From Brassica napus (taxonomy: Eukaryota > Streptophyta > Magnoliopsida > Brassicales > Brassicaceae), in assembly GCF_020379485.1 (NCBI RefSeq), contig NC_063449.1:36267473-36331472 (forward strand): 64,000 nucleotides of DNA, read 5' to 3'. Shown here in pieces: positions 45,727 through 58,167 of this stretch (position 1 is its first letter; each line of letters begins with the position of its first letter). The notes beneath the pieces were generated by a model. The model did no database searches. It was not told the origin of the DNA and saw only the letters and a program-made list of their open reading frames with translations. Made by a program: the position numbers and the translations under genes.

Positions 45727-47365
45727 TGTAACACCCGTCTCCTTCTCTCTTGAGACCTGCGTGCTACTTACCGAAAAGTACCGAATCAAACCGAGTTATT
45801 CGAAATCGAATAAAATATCAAACGCATTTAATAAAATAAATCTGAAGGAAATATATTTTTAAATTGATTTATGAAAATACGTCAAATAAATCAAATGAAA
45901 ACCGAAATAAAGATATGATGATCCCCAAGACACCAAACCGTCCAGATATCCAACTACTCGGTAAGCTCACCTGCAATGGGAAGAAAGAGGGATGAGCAAC
46001 AGGGGAGTCACCCAGTGAGGTATGGGATGCTAAACCGCAAACCACTGACTCAGTACATAGCACTACGACTATGTAGGCATAGCTCTAGCATGAACAAACA
46101 AGATGCCTAGCGCATCACACAAAACAAACAATGCGCTGATGGTACATAGCTAGTCCACATACCCCGCATTCTCCTCATACGGATATATGATAATATAATA
46201 TGCATCGCTAGTCCAGACATCTCTGGACCCCCGCACTCCACCAATATGTGTTGATATGCAAACGTCTCTGCACCCCGCACCACACAATATATACGTCGCT
46301 AGCTCATACGTTTCTGGGCCCCCGTACTCATCACATATGCGTGGCTAGCTCAGATGTCTCTGTGCCCCCGCACTCTATACGTCGCTAGCTCATATTTCTC
46401 TGGCCCCCGTACTCTATACGTAGCTAGCTCAGATTTCTCTGGCCCCCGTACTCTATACGTCGCTAGCTCAGATTTCTCTGGCCCCCGTACTCTATACGTC
46501 GCTAGCTCAGATTTCTCTGGCCCCCGTACTCATATGCGTCGCTAGCCCAGATCTCTCTGGGCCCCCGCACTCATCACATAGTCCCTACTATATAACTATA
46601 ACTATATATATATATAACAGTCTTTAACATCAATCATTTCACACAACCGTTGAATCCTCTATTATCCTATTTCCAGTTTAACAATAAAAAATAATAATAA
46701 AAACAAGACTCCCAAACATACTCGATTCACAGAGACAGATCATGTTTCGAAACTAGACTTTCCATAATAGTAGTACTAAACTAGCTCGGGATTTAACGGA
46801 GTAGACTTCACCTTAGCCACATGCTGAAATAAACAACGGAAGATGCGGTCAATTAAGGTCAACTGCAACACGAGAATCAACGACTTGAGCTCAGCTTCTC
46901 TGGAAATAAGTTTCCTAAAATGAAACCTCTCCTAAAATAGAAACTTTCCTAAAATAGTAACTTTCCTAAAATAGAAACTTCCCTAATATAACTTATTTTC
47001 TAAATTGGAAACTTTCCTAAAATATTCCAATAACTAAAAATATGGAGGCGACAAACTTACTAGAAAACCCCGCCGGAAGCTCGTCCAAAAATCCCGCCGG
47101 AAGCTCGCCCAGAAATCTCACCCGGAAATCCCACCTGAAAAATTCATTAGTGACTGGTCGTCTGACAATTCAACAACTCGTCACGCGCAAAGAAATACTT
47201 TGACTTGATGAATAAAGAGAAGAGAGTGGAGTTGCTTATATAAGAGAAGGGAAGAGATGTAAGTTTTTCTAAACTTCCAATGTAGGACAAAATAAAAAGA
47301 AGGGTTTTGGGTTTTAATTTTAATATAGCCAAAAAGGTTCCACCAAAAAAATCAGGGTCGTTACA
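45727..47365. mobile_element. Non-coding TGTAACACCC element (solo LTR type), TSD AAATT
   Basis: It starts TGTAACACCCGTCTCC, ends CAGGGTCGTTACA, and is flanked by AAATT on both sides (45722-45726 and 47366-47370). It is 1639 bp with no coding frame. Like the insertion at 23655 it has a GGATGAG...CAGTGAG block about 250-650 bp from its left end, so the two may be related LTR families. A solo LTR of a Ty3-type element is the simplest reading. Confidence 0.75.
46195..46580. repeat. 39-bp minisatellite
   Basis: About seven units with the core CGTCGCTAGCTCAGATTTCT followed by CTGGCCCCCGTACTC. The central units are nearly identical and the outer ones diverged. There are no spacers of CRISPR type; the units are contiguous. 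Confidence 0.85.
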
Positions 47366-47625
47366 AAATTGGCAAAAACACAAGCGCGATTTTAGTTCCA
47401 TCTGGATGGACAACCTAAAATATGCACCTGTTACGGGCTCTAGTTTGGGTCAAAGAATTGCACATACGATGCATTGCTTTTTTTTTGTTCCTGGTCAAAA
47501 CGGTCCATTGCTTGAAACCCAAGTTATTATATACGAATTCCAGAAAAAAGGTAACACATCTTATACACTTGAATTACAAACTGGCTTTGCGCCCATTGAT
47601 GCTCACCACTTCTTTATTAATTGAC

Positions 47626-48002
47626 TGTTATAAGATACATTGAAATGATCATCCACTTCTTTACCAAACTCAAGCACTATGATCATCCACTCTTTTACCA
47701 ACTCAAGCACTATGATCATCTACTCATCAAGCACTATGATCACCCACTCATTTACCAAATTAAGTACCATCTTTGTTATTTTTTGTATTGTTGTTCACTA
47801 TAAATACCATCACTCATCTCACTCTTTTGTACACAAAAAAAAACAAGAACAAGAGTTTATAATCAAAGAATCATTACATCTTCTTCTTCCTCCTTATAAT
47901 AAACTCTCTCCTTTATATTAATGTTATTTGCTTCATACGGGTATTAAATTCTACTCTTATTTAAATTTCTCGATACTATAAATTATAAGTTATTTCATAA
48001 CA
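47626..48002 (+). repeat. 5' LTR of copia element
   Basis: 377 bp; contains a tandem of CAAGCACTATGATCAT units near its start and a TATAAATA box (about 47800). Ends TG...CA. Confidence 0.92.
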
Positions 48003-48016
48003 CGTTATCAGCACGA
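48003..48016 (+). promoter_or_regulatory. Primer-binding site of copia element
   Basis: CGTTATCAGCACGA directly follows the 5' LTR. This sequence is common at this place in plant copia elements; I do not assign the tRNA. Confidence 0.6.
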
Positions 48017-48139
48017 TCACTCTGCGATTCGGTAAAATTTATTTGTATCATTTATACCCTGTTATAATGGTCGGTATACCGCCTCTACTATTATTTATAT
48101 CATGTTATAATGGCCGGAATACCGCCTATATGATTTACT

Positions 48140-48375
48140 AGTAGTTTAATTTATTTATTGGTCGGCCGAGCCGCCTTATATCCTGTTTATTATTTATTGG
48201 TCGGCCGAGCCGCCTTATATCCTGTTTATTATTTATTGGTCGGCCGAGCCGCCTTATATCCTGTTTATTATTTATTGGTCGGCTGAGCCGCCTTATATTC
48301 TGTTTATTATTAATTGGTCGGCCGAGCCGCCGTATAATTTATTTGATATTATGCATTGATCGGCTGAGCCGTCGC
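48140..48375 (+). repeat. 40-bp minisatellite in copia leader
   Basis: About five to six contiguous units with core TTGGTCGGCCGAGCCGCC and a TTATATCCTGTTTATTAT spacer. The flanks (48050-48130) carry a more diverged ATGGTCGGTATACCGCC form. Confidence 0.85.
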
Positions 48376-48674
48376 ATGATTTATTGTCATATAACATAAA
48401 TATTTCATTGTCATAATTTTTCACTTTTATGAAATTTTATAGATTTGATTGACCGTTTAATACGATATTTTCGGACTAATTTTTGGTGCACTCGATTTAA
48501 CCCCAACGGTCACAAAGAATTTTTTTCAAAAATTTCCCCTTTCTCCAACGGTCATGAACAGTAATTTTCATCTATAAATACAACTCATTTTCACTCCATT
48601 TCATCATCCAAAACATTTCATCTTCTCTCAAAAAATTTCAAATCGCTCTCCTCCGATTATTCATTTCAAGAAAG

Positions 48675-48821
48675 ATGATTCGCACAATTTTATTTTTATG
48701 TGCCATTTTTATTTGTGTTTCTATTTATGGTTTATTCGTTGGAGAATTTACTCCGAGTGAATTTAAGATGAATATCAGTTTAATTTTATTTACATCGCTT
48801 CTCCTTGTAAACGGTTTTTAA
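48675..48821 (+). CDS. 48-residue hydrophobic ORF in copia leader
   Basis: ATG to TAA with two predicted membrane segments (ILFLCAIFICVSIYGLFV and ISLILFTSLLLV) around a short polar loop. About 95-100 bp upstream is TATAAATA (48573-48580) followed by an AC/CT-rich stretch like a plant 5' leader. The ATG is the first after that box. I do not recognise the peptide; it is uninterrupted in a region where pol is heavily decayed. It may be a chance frame or a captured small gene. Confidence 0.35.
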   Translation: MIRTILFLCAIFICVSIYGLFVGEFTPSEFKMNISLILFTSLLLVNGF

Positions 48822-51800
48822 ATTATGAAGTTCATAATAAATGGTTCATTTTAAAATTGCGAAATTCTAAATATATATATATATATAGTCATTTTAGACG
48901 ATGATATATATATATATATCAACGCTTGTCTATATGTAAGAATAATAGTTATTTGATGAATTAAATTTTGCTTATTATACTTTAATATGCTTCATGGTTT
49001 ACTGGTATTAAGGAAACATACTTTATGATTCATGGTCTAACATCATAAAAGAAATTATTTGTAATCGGTTAGTTTTGTGGTCGATTAGTCTTTGGTCTAA
49101 TATCATAAAAGAATTTGGATTATATGTTGATATTTACTAATGTAATGGCCATGTTTACATGAGCAAAATTTAAAGTTTTCAGGATTGTGTATTCTCTCGG
49201 AAAGATATGTACAAGTTATCAGCCAGTTCAGAAACGTGAACAGCTGAAACTTTCATCGCCGATATACTTCTGTTTATAAGATAAGTATTTTTATGCTTTA
49301 TATACAAGTTTAACAAACTTGATTAGATAAATCAATTTGCATGAAGTTGGCAGTGATATAAATTTGTTCATTAAAATTGATTGATAGGTTAAACTTTGTT
49401 AAAAAGCATGAGAGTAATAATATAGTCTATATAATAATTACTATGAAAGTTTTATTTATTTTCTGATATAATAAGACACCTTTGTTAATACATATTTATA
49501 TATATTTGAAATATTTTGATTTTATTACCATTTATATTGAGGATTTTAAGTTTAAAGCTTGACTCTAAAAGATCCATAAGTTTTGGAAAATAATATATAT
49601 AAAAAAGGTATTATCACCTGAAGTGATTACCTAAAGCTCATTTTGTATTTTGCATTTAAAGATTACAAGACCTGAAGTCGGTAAATAAAGCCAACTATGT
49701 TGGATGTTAAGTTTAAAAGTAAAATTTCTTCAAGAAATTGTTTTATGATGCATATATATTGAAAAATATCTATTGATAAATCACGTCTAGTTGATTATGA
49801 TTCATTCTCCTGAAGAGAATATGACATTTAAAAAACTCATAAATAGTGGTTTTAGACGTGAGCATAAATGAGGTCAAGGTCCAAAGAGTTTCTTTATAGA
49901 ACTCATACTCTCACTTAAAGTTGAGAAAATAAACATGGTAATAAAGAAAAGAAATTATGAATTCATCTGAAGATGAAAGAAAATTTATTGTGTGTACAAT
50001 ACAAAGTAGTAAAAACTTATAGAATGCTTAAAAAGAGGATATATATGATGCTCCAGAAGTATACATAATATTACTGCACATAAAAATTTAATTTAAAGTT
50101 CTTAAGAATGCATTTTAAAGTTCTTAAGGTATTGTATTTTTATAAGTATCAAAAGTTAAAAGGATCTACGAAAAATACATAACCCATGTAGGATATGTTG
50201 TTGATTAAGAAAATGAGATACATTCGAGATTGATAAACCTGTAGTATTATAATCTCGAGGGGAAGAGTTAAAGAATCTCACTTTTTATGATAAGTCAAAC
50301 ATCCAGAAGATTATGTTTACACTAAAACTAAGATTGATGAATTTTTCTCAAAGTAAATCAGTAAGATTTTGAGACACTTATGTTGAGACAATAAGCAAAC
50401 GAAATGATATATACATTTCAATCAGAAATAATTCTCAAAGTAGTATAAGTATTTTAGAGAAAATATCTACAGCCTCTTATATATTGTACTACACAAAGAT
50501 TAGTATAATGAAGATAAATGTATAGTAAACTAGAAGTTTACATTTGGCATGAATCAGTTAGACCATTTTGGTTCATTAATAATGCGAATATATAGGTCAT
50601 ATGCATAGTCATATAAGAACCCAAAGATTCTTCCGAATGATTTGACATATGTTGCTTACCCATAAGATAAAAGGGTAATATGGTTTTCACCAGCCAAAAT
50701 AAGATATTGGCATAAATAACGAAGATGTTAGTGGACTGATCACCCACTATGCATTTTTATAATATTGGTGAATTCGCTTCTTAAAGTCTTTAACGACTAT
50801 AGCACATTCACTGAGATAAGTGCTAAACATTTTGAGCAACACTGGTTTGCATCAAGCCAATAAATATTCACTAGTTCTCCCTATCATTGGTATAGGATCA
50901 GAAAAACAATCATTTTCATCTAAGAATGTTGGATGTTGCTCCGCCACAGAGCTTCAAATGAAGATGTGTTTTCAAATGAGGTTGGAAATATATGTTGGAT
51001 ATAAATCTCTATTGACACTTAAGAATCCAGAGCCATCCCCGAAAAATATAAGTAAGGCTATACATGAATTCTAAAAGTGAGTTAGTACTTCCAACATAAG
51101 GGGGGGAGAAAATAAACAGCTGGAAAAGAAAATAAGTTGAAATGAATTATCATTGATCCTCGGGCTAAACACAATGTGAAATAGAAGTCCAAAAGATAAT
51201 TCATTTCAAAACTTACTAAAGCAGTTGCCAGACACCACCCATATAAATATAGTGATCAAGTCACATATAGCAGCTGTAAATGCTCCAATAAGAATAAATG
51301 TTCTACAAGAACAATATCAAACTGCTAGTCACGCCTGCAGCGTGGTAAACAGATTGGTTCCCAAGATAAATCCTCGTAAATGAAAAGGAGCATATATTGA
51401 TAATGGTCAAAACGAGGCAATATAGTTTTGTATGATCTCCAGAAGAGAAATTAAACATGACTGACGAAAATTCAGGTACCTGAGACAAATGAAGAGATCT
51501 CAATAAGTTATGTCATGTATGAAACAAAATGGAACCGATAAGAAAATTGACGTCGATGATATTATACATGCAAAATAGCAGTTGATATAATAAATGAGAA
51601 AGAGGATCATGAAAGAAAGTCTATTGAAAAGTGTACACAAAGAAATGATTGGCCAAATCAGAAAGATGCAATAGACAAAGATATAAACTTCTTGTGAAAT
51701 AGAGAAGTATTTGGACCAGTAGTCCATACACTAAAAGGTGTAAAACAAGTGAGATGTAAATGAACCGTTGCACACAAAGAAGGATCAATATGAAATTGAT

Positions 51801-52903
51801 TGTGAAGAGACATAATTTCATATAGTAGATGCAACTAGTTTCAAGTTCCTTATAGTCTGGTAATAAAGGAAGAACTTGAATAAAACAATCCACTTGAAAA
51901 ATGTTAATCCCTGAAAGTATAATCCATGAAGGATTGATGATATCAAAATCATGTTCCCGGGAACTCTGCATATTCGATCGAATTGAAACAAACTATTTTA
52001 TGGGATATATGAAATATTATAAGGTTAACAAATGTATCCATTTGTATTTATCAAGAGATTATAAATCAATAGAATCATGATTTGAATATAATCAAAACTC
52101 CTGAAGAGTTATAGAAAAATTATATTTTGGAAGAAAACTCTTGACAATACTATATTGTTTTTATGTATTCTAAACTGGAGATCTAAAACTGAGATGTTAT
52201 CATAAAGATCCTTAAAGTATTTTATTTAAGACGCTCGTATATGTTTGGTCCTGAAATACCATACGTAAGAGTGTTATTTAAGAAAATTATTAATCTTTTT
52301 CATTACTGAAAGATGTAATTTCATATGAAAAGAAAGAAAATCATAATAGTAACTTCTATAGTTACAAATGAATAATTCGTATGTACGAGACGAATTTCTA
52401 TACGATTATATGTAAGAAATTTGGTTTGAAATCCAAATAGACCAATAAACTATTGTCTAAGTCAAAAGAGAATTATGGACAAGAAGTCTAAAGGCCCTAG
52501 ATATCATAATAGAAATGAATAGAGTTTATTCTCTTAAGCTTAATTCTCTTAAGAGAGTTGATTGGAATGCATATCCTGAAGATATTGTTTCCAGAGAAAG
52601 AAATATGATAGTAAGTGTGGTTGTACTCTTTTTCCTTATCATGGTTTTTTTTTTTTACCCCATTGGGTTTTTCCATGACAAGGTTTTAACGAGGCAACAA
52701 AGAACATACAAAAGATAAACACCCAAAGAGAATGTTACAATTTGAGAGATAAAAATCTATCATTGTTCTAAAGGTTCTATGACTACTCATTCGAGGGGGA
52801 GCTTACGTAGTTGTACTCTTTTTACTTTTACTACGGTTTTTCCCATTGGGTTTTCCATGACTAGGTTTTTAACGAGACACCACGTAATACAAGATGGATG
52901 ATC

Positions 52904-52912
52904 AAGGGGGAG
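52904..52912 (+). promoter_or_regulatory. Polypurine tract of copia element
   Basis: AAGGGGGAG directly precedes the 3' LTR. Confidence 0.75.
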
Positions 52913-53290
52913 TGTTATAAGATACATTGAAATGATCATCCACTTCTTTACCAAACTCAAGCACTATGATCATCCACTCTTTTACCAACTCAAGCACTAT
53001 GATCATCTACTCATCAAGCACTATGATCACCCACTCATTTACCAAATTAAGTACCATCTTTGTTATTTTTTGTATTGTTGTTCACTATAAATACCATCAC
53101 TCATCTCACTCTTTTGTACACAAAAAAAAAACAAGAACAAGAGTTTATAATCAAAGAATCATTACATCTTCTTCTTCCTCCTTATAATAAACTCTCTCCT
53201 TTATATTAATGTTATTTGCTTCATACGGGTATTAAATTCTACTCTTATTTAAATTTCTCGATACTATAAATTATAAGTTATTTCATAACA
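52913..53290 (+). repeat. 3' LTR of copia element
   Basis: 378 bp, matching the 5' LTR except for one extra A in the poly-A tract. Confidence 0.92.
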
Positions 53291-54648
53291 TTGACCATAT
53301 ACAAAGATAAGGTCGTATTATCGTATATAGCTCTTGTATAGTTTGGTTAATAGCTGATTGTATACTGGTACATATAAACCGGTCTATTTACTTTTGGTTT
53401 AATCAGTTGGGTCATGTATATAAACAGAGTCTGTAGATTCGAAACTAATTAATGAGAATAATGATGTTTACTCATACGGTATCAGAGCGACTCATAGGTC
53501 AAGCTCCCCTCCCCTTTTCTCTCTCGAGTCGAAGCCTTCAGATCTGAACGCGTGTTGCTCCGGCTACCGGCGAACGTTAGCATCAGCGTGCCGGAGGCGT
53601 CTCCCTCCTTTCATCTCGTCTTTCCTTTTCTTCGTCTCTCCTTCCGTCGCAGATCTCGCTGGGTTAGTTTGTTTCTGTGGTGCGTCAATTGTTGTCGCCT
53701 CCTGCTCGAGAGGTAACTGGAGTCGTCGCCGTGGATTCGTTTCTACAGTAACATCGAGGTGAGCTCGGCGGTGGGGGGAGAGCATTTAGAGTTTAGCCGT
53801 TCAGATCCCCATTCCTTTTCAGAATTGAACGCGTGTGGTTGCAAGCGGTGGCGATAGAGGTTCTATGTCAGGTCTCGGCCTGGTTTTGAGTTCCAGAGAG
53901 CTGTTGATGCGGCTTGCATCTTGGTGTTAAGAAGCGGCGGTCTTCCCATACTCCGGTTAGGCGAGCTCTGGAGTTTCTTTTACTCAGGAACGCATGCAGG
54001 GGAATGGCTTCGCTGTGTAGCGGTGCCTCTCTTCTGGTTACGGCATGTGGTGTTCTGAGCTGCTTCATAGCCTAGCGGTCGTCTATGGCTGTCTTGGTTC
54101 AAGCTACTTCGGCCACCCTCCTCTCCTTTTGTCTCTGCTGCGATTAGTTGTTCACATACCACCTTCGCGGAAGTGGCATCCTTCGGCTTGGTGCTTGCTT
54201 GTGGGTGTCATTGTTTATTTGGTTTTCGTTGTCAACGAGACCATCTCTTCTTTGTTCTGTTGTGGTCCGTCTCTTGGTTCTCAAGAGCGGCTGTAGGTGT
54301 GGTGCTTTGTTAGCCGTGTTGTCTCCCGCTTCTGGGTGCCTTGGTGACTCCTGCTTTGTTGACAGCTCATTCCGATGTTTCCTCTGGTGCTTATCAGTGG
54401 AGGCAGAGTTTGTTTTCTAACCATCTTATGCAGGTTCTCGAGCTTCGGTGGAGAATTGGTAGCGACTTTCACAAACCCGTCTTAGTAAGTCTCGAGCTTC
54501 ATTGAAAGCTTCAGATGCGGCGGTGATGAGAAAGTGGAGATTTTGGTCTTCCGCCCCGATTAACCAGACCAGCCAGCCATACGGATGTCGGGTCCGGGGA
54601 TATGACAAGCGACTCAGCCATGTATCTTTTTTCATGTTGGGTCCGGAG

Positions 54649-55297
54649 TGTTGGAATAAAGAAGGAAAAAGCAATAGCTGAGAATGATCAAGTCGTCCTT
54701 GTGCAAAGATGGTACAAACCGAGATCACATGTCAACTTAACCAAAGACCTGTTAGGATCTGTCACTTTCACTCCATCTGGTCGTGCCACTGCCATACTGT
54801 CCCAGCCAGCCTTCCCCTTCTGATTTCCCACAATATTATTTATTTACTCATTCCCTGTTTTATTAGTTGTTTAATGTGTTTGTTTGTCTTGTAACTTTCG
54901 CTATAAAGCCATAAACCTTGTATTACGAAATTGTTAAGCTGAATGGGGGAGTTCCCCTTTCTTCTTCACCATTCTCTGGTCTCAATACAATCTCTACTCT
55001 GGTTATTCTATTCTCACAGATTCTCTCTTAAACTTTCCATAATCTCTCATACTTTCTGAAGTGAAAGTTAACTCTTTCCTTCACCAATTATCTTTCTCTG
55101 GTTACTTTACCCTCCATACTCTCTATTCTCTAGTTACCCACGAGCTCAGTCACACTCACACCTTCAAACATTCTTATTCTCTGTTTTGCATACAATATGT
55201 CTAGCAGTCTCATTCTCTTTGTTTCTCAGTCTTTCTCTTGTTACTCTCAACCAGACTCTCACATACATTCACACACCATACTCTGTCTATTTTCACA
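54649..55297 (+). repeat. 5' LTR of non-autonomous element
   Basis: 649 bp. Compared with the 3' LTR it lacks about 220 bp after GATGGTACAAA; the junction has CAAA microhomology. Confidence 0.9.
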
Positions 55298-55438
55298 TGG
55301 CATCAGAGCTCCAAAGCTCCTAAAAATCACAAACTTCCGCAAATTAAGCACAAGCTCACCCTCATTGCTGTTCAAACCATTGGAGAAGTTTCTGTCTTGT
55401 TGGCTGTTCAATCTCTTCAAGAGGAAGAAGACTGCAAC

Positions 55439-55735
55439 TATGGCATGTCCAGTGACTTCCCAAGGTCTATCCTTTCCCTTTTTCAGCAAGAAGAGATCTC
55501 TTGGAGAAAAAAGGTTTTGGAGATGTTTGGCAAGCAATACTCCAAACCAAGTCTGTACAAGCCATTTTCATGTTCTTTCCAAGATGAAGTCTCCCACTGT
55601 GTTCCAGAAGGTGGCGCCTGGTAATCAGGAAGAAAGGATGGGTCTTAGCAATGAGTGGTTCAAAGGGAAAGCACACACGAGAAAATGGAGTGGGATAGAG
55701 AACCCAAACTCCAAATCTGTCAAGTTCAAGTGAAC
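55439..55735 (+). CDS. Short unidentified ORF in the LTR element interior
   Basis: ATG (MACPVTSQGLSFPFFSKKRS) to TGA, 98 residues, basic, with no domain I recognise. It lies where gag would start. The frame is also open upstream into the LTR. It could be a gag remnant or chance. Confidence 0.25.
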
Positions 55736-57293
55736 TGTGTGCCTTGAAGGTTCAAGGAACCAGCTCAGGTTCCTTGGTTGTAAGTTAACCTCCTAACCCT
55801 TATAAGAGCTTGTGTAGTTATGTCTGGTTGTGTTGAATGGTGTGTTTGATATTCTTGGGACAGGTTCAAGTTGCTAGAGTTGTTGAACCTAGTTTCTATC
55901 CCATGATACTTAAGTTGTGAGCAATGTGCTAGGAGTTTTTTTTTTTTTTGGTTTGCTAGCATGGTTATGTCTAGTTTATGTCCTATAATCATTATTTGTG
56001 TTGTGTATGGTCTAGGCGATTTACTTAGCTCAAGTTTTTGTGTCTTGTTGCATTGCTAGAGGTCTAGGAGAGTTTCCTGATCTTGTATTGCATCCATGAG
56101 TTGTTTAAAGGGATTAGATGAGTTGTCTAGTCTCTGTTTTGTCATTTAAATTATGTTGCTGTTCAATTGATCATAAAAATAGCTTAAATGTCTTGTAATT
56201 GATGAGTTGCCATACTTGAACATTTAGTGAAAATTGCTTGCATGGATTTGAACTTAATGAGTTGTTTAGATTTTGTCCATTGCATTTTCTTAAAACATTG
56301 GGATCAGACTTGGTGAGTTATCAATGTCTGATCCTAGTGTGTGTGGCTTGATTCTTGCTGGAGTTTGAGTGATGTTTCAGGTACACAAGAGGTGATCTCT
56401 GTCCATCATCAAACTAAGACAAAGAAGAAGGCATTGCTCATGTGTTCAGAGCCTACACAGTGAGTATATTCCTGAACATGGAGAGACACCTTGTGTGTAT
56501 GAAACCGGTTTGCTTAAGCGCAGGCTGTTTGGTTGTTGCGCTTCTGGTTCAAGAGACACACAAGGAAGACTGGTGGTTTAAGGCAGGGGAGCAAAGAACA
56601 AAGGTGAATCAGTTGGCTTAAGCGCAGCTGCTAGGGTGATGCGCTCCTGATTTCAAGTTCAGTATTGATCACTTCCAAGCTTGGTCCTTCACATATTCTC
56701 TCTGGATCAAGCTTGAGGAGGGGTAATAGTGAGCTATCCTAAAGGTCCAAGTCGTCCAATGCCTTGCCTAAGTTCAAAAGGAGGATTCAAGTGTCCAAAA
56801 GACACTCCTCATCAGTCCCATTCTACTCATATGCAAAGGGAGTAACCAGTTCAATCTTTGAGTTGAAGTTTGATTGGTTTATGCCTTGAGAATTGATGCA
56901 AGTGTTTATGCTTTGTGTTGTAGGTACTTGGAGCTCTCTTTGAAAGAAGCTGGACGTCTCTAAACTCCTTTAAAGATGGGCTAGTAGTCAGAAGAAAGGG
57001 GGAGACACAACCTGTCTAAAGAAGAGTCCAAGAAGTTGGTGTGTATGCAAGGTGTGGAGTTCACACTTGCAGCACAAGATTAGGCCAAGATCCAGAGTCT
57101 AAGGACTCCACCATGAGTTATCTGAAGTTCCTTAGACTCACTTGCCAATCCCTAGGCTGAGGGTAGTTGCACTCTTTTTCCCTAAGTGATGGTTTTATCC
57201 CATGAGGTTTTCCACACTTAGGTTTTTAACGAGGCAAGTGCTCTCAGTTCCAAGCTTGTCCAAGGATCTCCTATGGTCAAGCTTGAGGGGGAG

Positions 57294-58167
57294 TGTTGGA
57301 ATAAAGAAGGAAAAAGCAGTAGCTGAGAATGATCAAGTCGTCCTTGTGCAAAGATGGTACAAAAGAAATAAAGCACATGAAAGATCAAGAAATGTGTGAT
57401 GTCCGGATCAGTCTTGAATCACCAAAAGAGGAATGTGCAAAGTCCGGGTCAAGTTCACTTCGGTGCAAAAGGATCATGATTATGTTGGTGCAAAGATACG
57501 GAGTTCCTATCTACCAAGAATCTTCATCAGAAAGTATTGAAGCAGTTTGGCGCCAAAAGAGTTCGGTTTGAATTCAAACGGAGATCACATGTCAACTTAA
57601 CCAAAGACCTGTTAGGATCTGTCACTTTCACTCCATATGGTCGTGCCACTGCCATACCAGACTGTCCCAGCCAGCCTGCCCCTTCTGATTTCCCACAATA
57701 TTATTTATGTACTCATTCCCTGTTTTATTAGTTGTTTAATGTGTTTGTTTGTCTTGTAACTTTGGCTATAAAGCCATAAACCTTGTATCACGAAATTGTT
57801 AAGCTGAATGGGGGAATTCCCCTTTCTTCTTCACCATTCTCTGGTCTCAATACAATCTCTCTAACTCTGGTTATTCTATTCTGACGGATTCTCTCTTAAA
57901 CTTTCCATAATCTCTCATACTCTCTGAAGTGAAAGTTAATTCTTTCCTCCTCCAATTCTCTTATTCTCTGGTTACTTTACCTTCCATACTCTCTATTCTC
58001 TAGTTACCCACGAGCTCAGTCACACTCACACCTTCAAACACTCTTATTCTCTGTTTTGCATACAATATGTCCAGCAGTCTCATTCTCTTTGTTTCTCAGT
58101 CTTTCTCTTGTTACTCTCAATCAGACTCTCACATACACTCACACACCATACTCGGTCTATTTTCACA
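57294..58167 (+). repeat. 3' LTR of non-autonomous element
   Basis: 874 bp, the complete form, including the 57362-57580 segment missing from the 5' LTR. Confidence 0.9.

Larger units (their letters stand above)
47626..53290 (+). mobile_element. Copia LTR retrotransposon, near-identical LTRs, decayed body, TSD TTGAC
   Basis: The 5' LTR 47626-48002 (377 bp) and 3' LTR 52913-53290 (378 bp) both run TGTTATAAGATA to TTTCATAACA. The only difference I found is one A in a poly-A run. TTGAC flanks both ends (47621-47625, 53291-53295). A primer-binding region follows the 5' LTR and a purine tract precedes the 3' LTR. In order, the decayed body still shows a GAG-pre-integrase relic (50540-50720), integrase-end relic (IYVGYKS near 50990, then GGEKISWKRK-like near 51100) and RT relic (about 51750-52400), all full of stops and shifts. 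Two copies of the copia 3' signature (GTTGTACTCTTTTT ... TTTTAACGAG) lie at 52617 and 52812. Confidence 0.92.
54649..58167 (+). mobile_element. Non-autonomous LTR retrotransposon (copia-related), TSD CGGAG
   Basis: The 5' LTR 54649-55297 and 3' LTR 57294-58167 share TGTTGGAATAAAGAAGG at the start and TCTATTTTCACA at the end. CGGAG flanks both ends (54644-54648, 58168-58172). The primer site TGGCATCAGAGC (55298-55309) resembles the initiator-Met type with one mismatch, and a purine tract GAGGGGGAG (57285-57293) precedes the 3' LTR. The 2-kb interior lacks gag and pol domains; its end has the copia signature GTTGCACTCTTTTTCC ... TTTTTAACGAGGCA near 57167-57235, placing it as a copia-derived non-autonomous element. 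Confidence 0.9.

Noticed and set aside
46290..46580. Regular repeats that might look like a CRISPR array
   Set aside because: Contiguous 39-bp units without unique spacers in a plant LTR-type element; a plain minisatellite.
53500..54640. Several short frames in the GC-rich stretch that could be a host gene
   Set aside because: Frames are short, on both strands, without domain or splice support; the context is a retroelement remnant.
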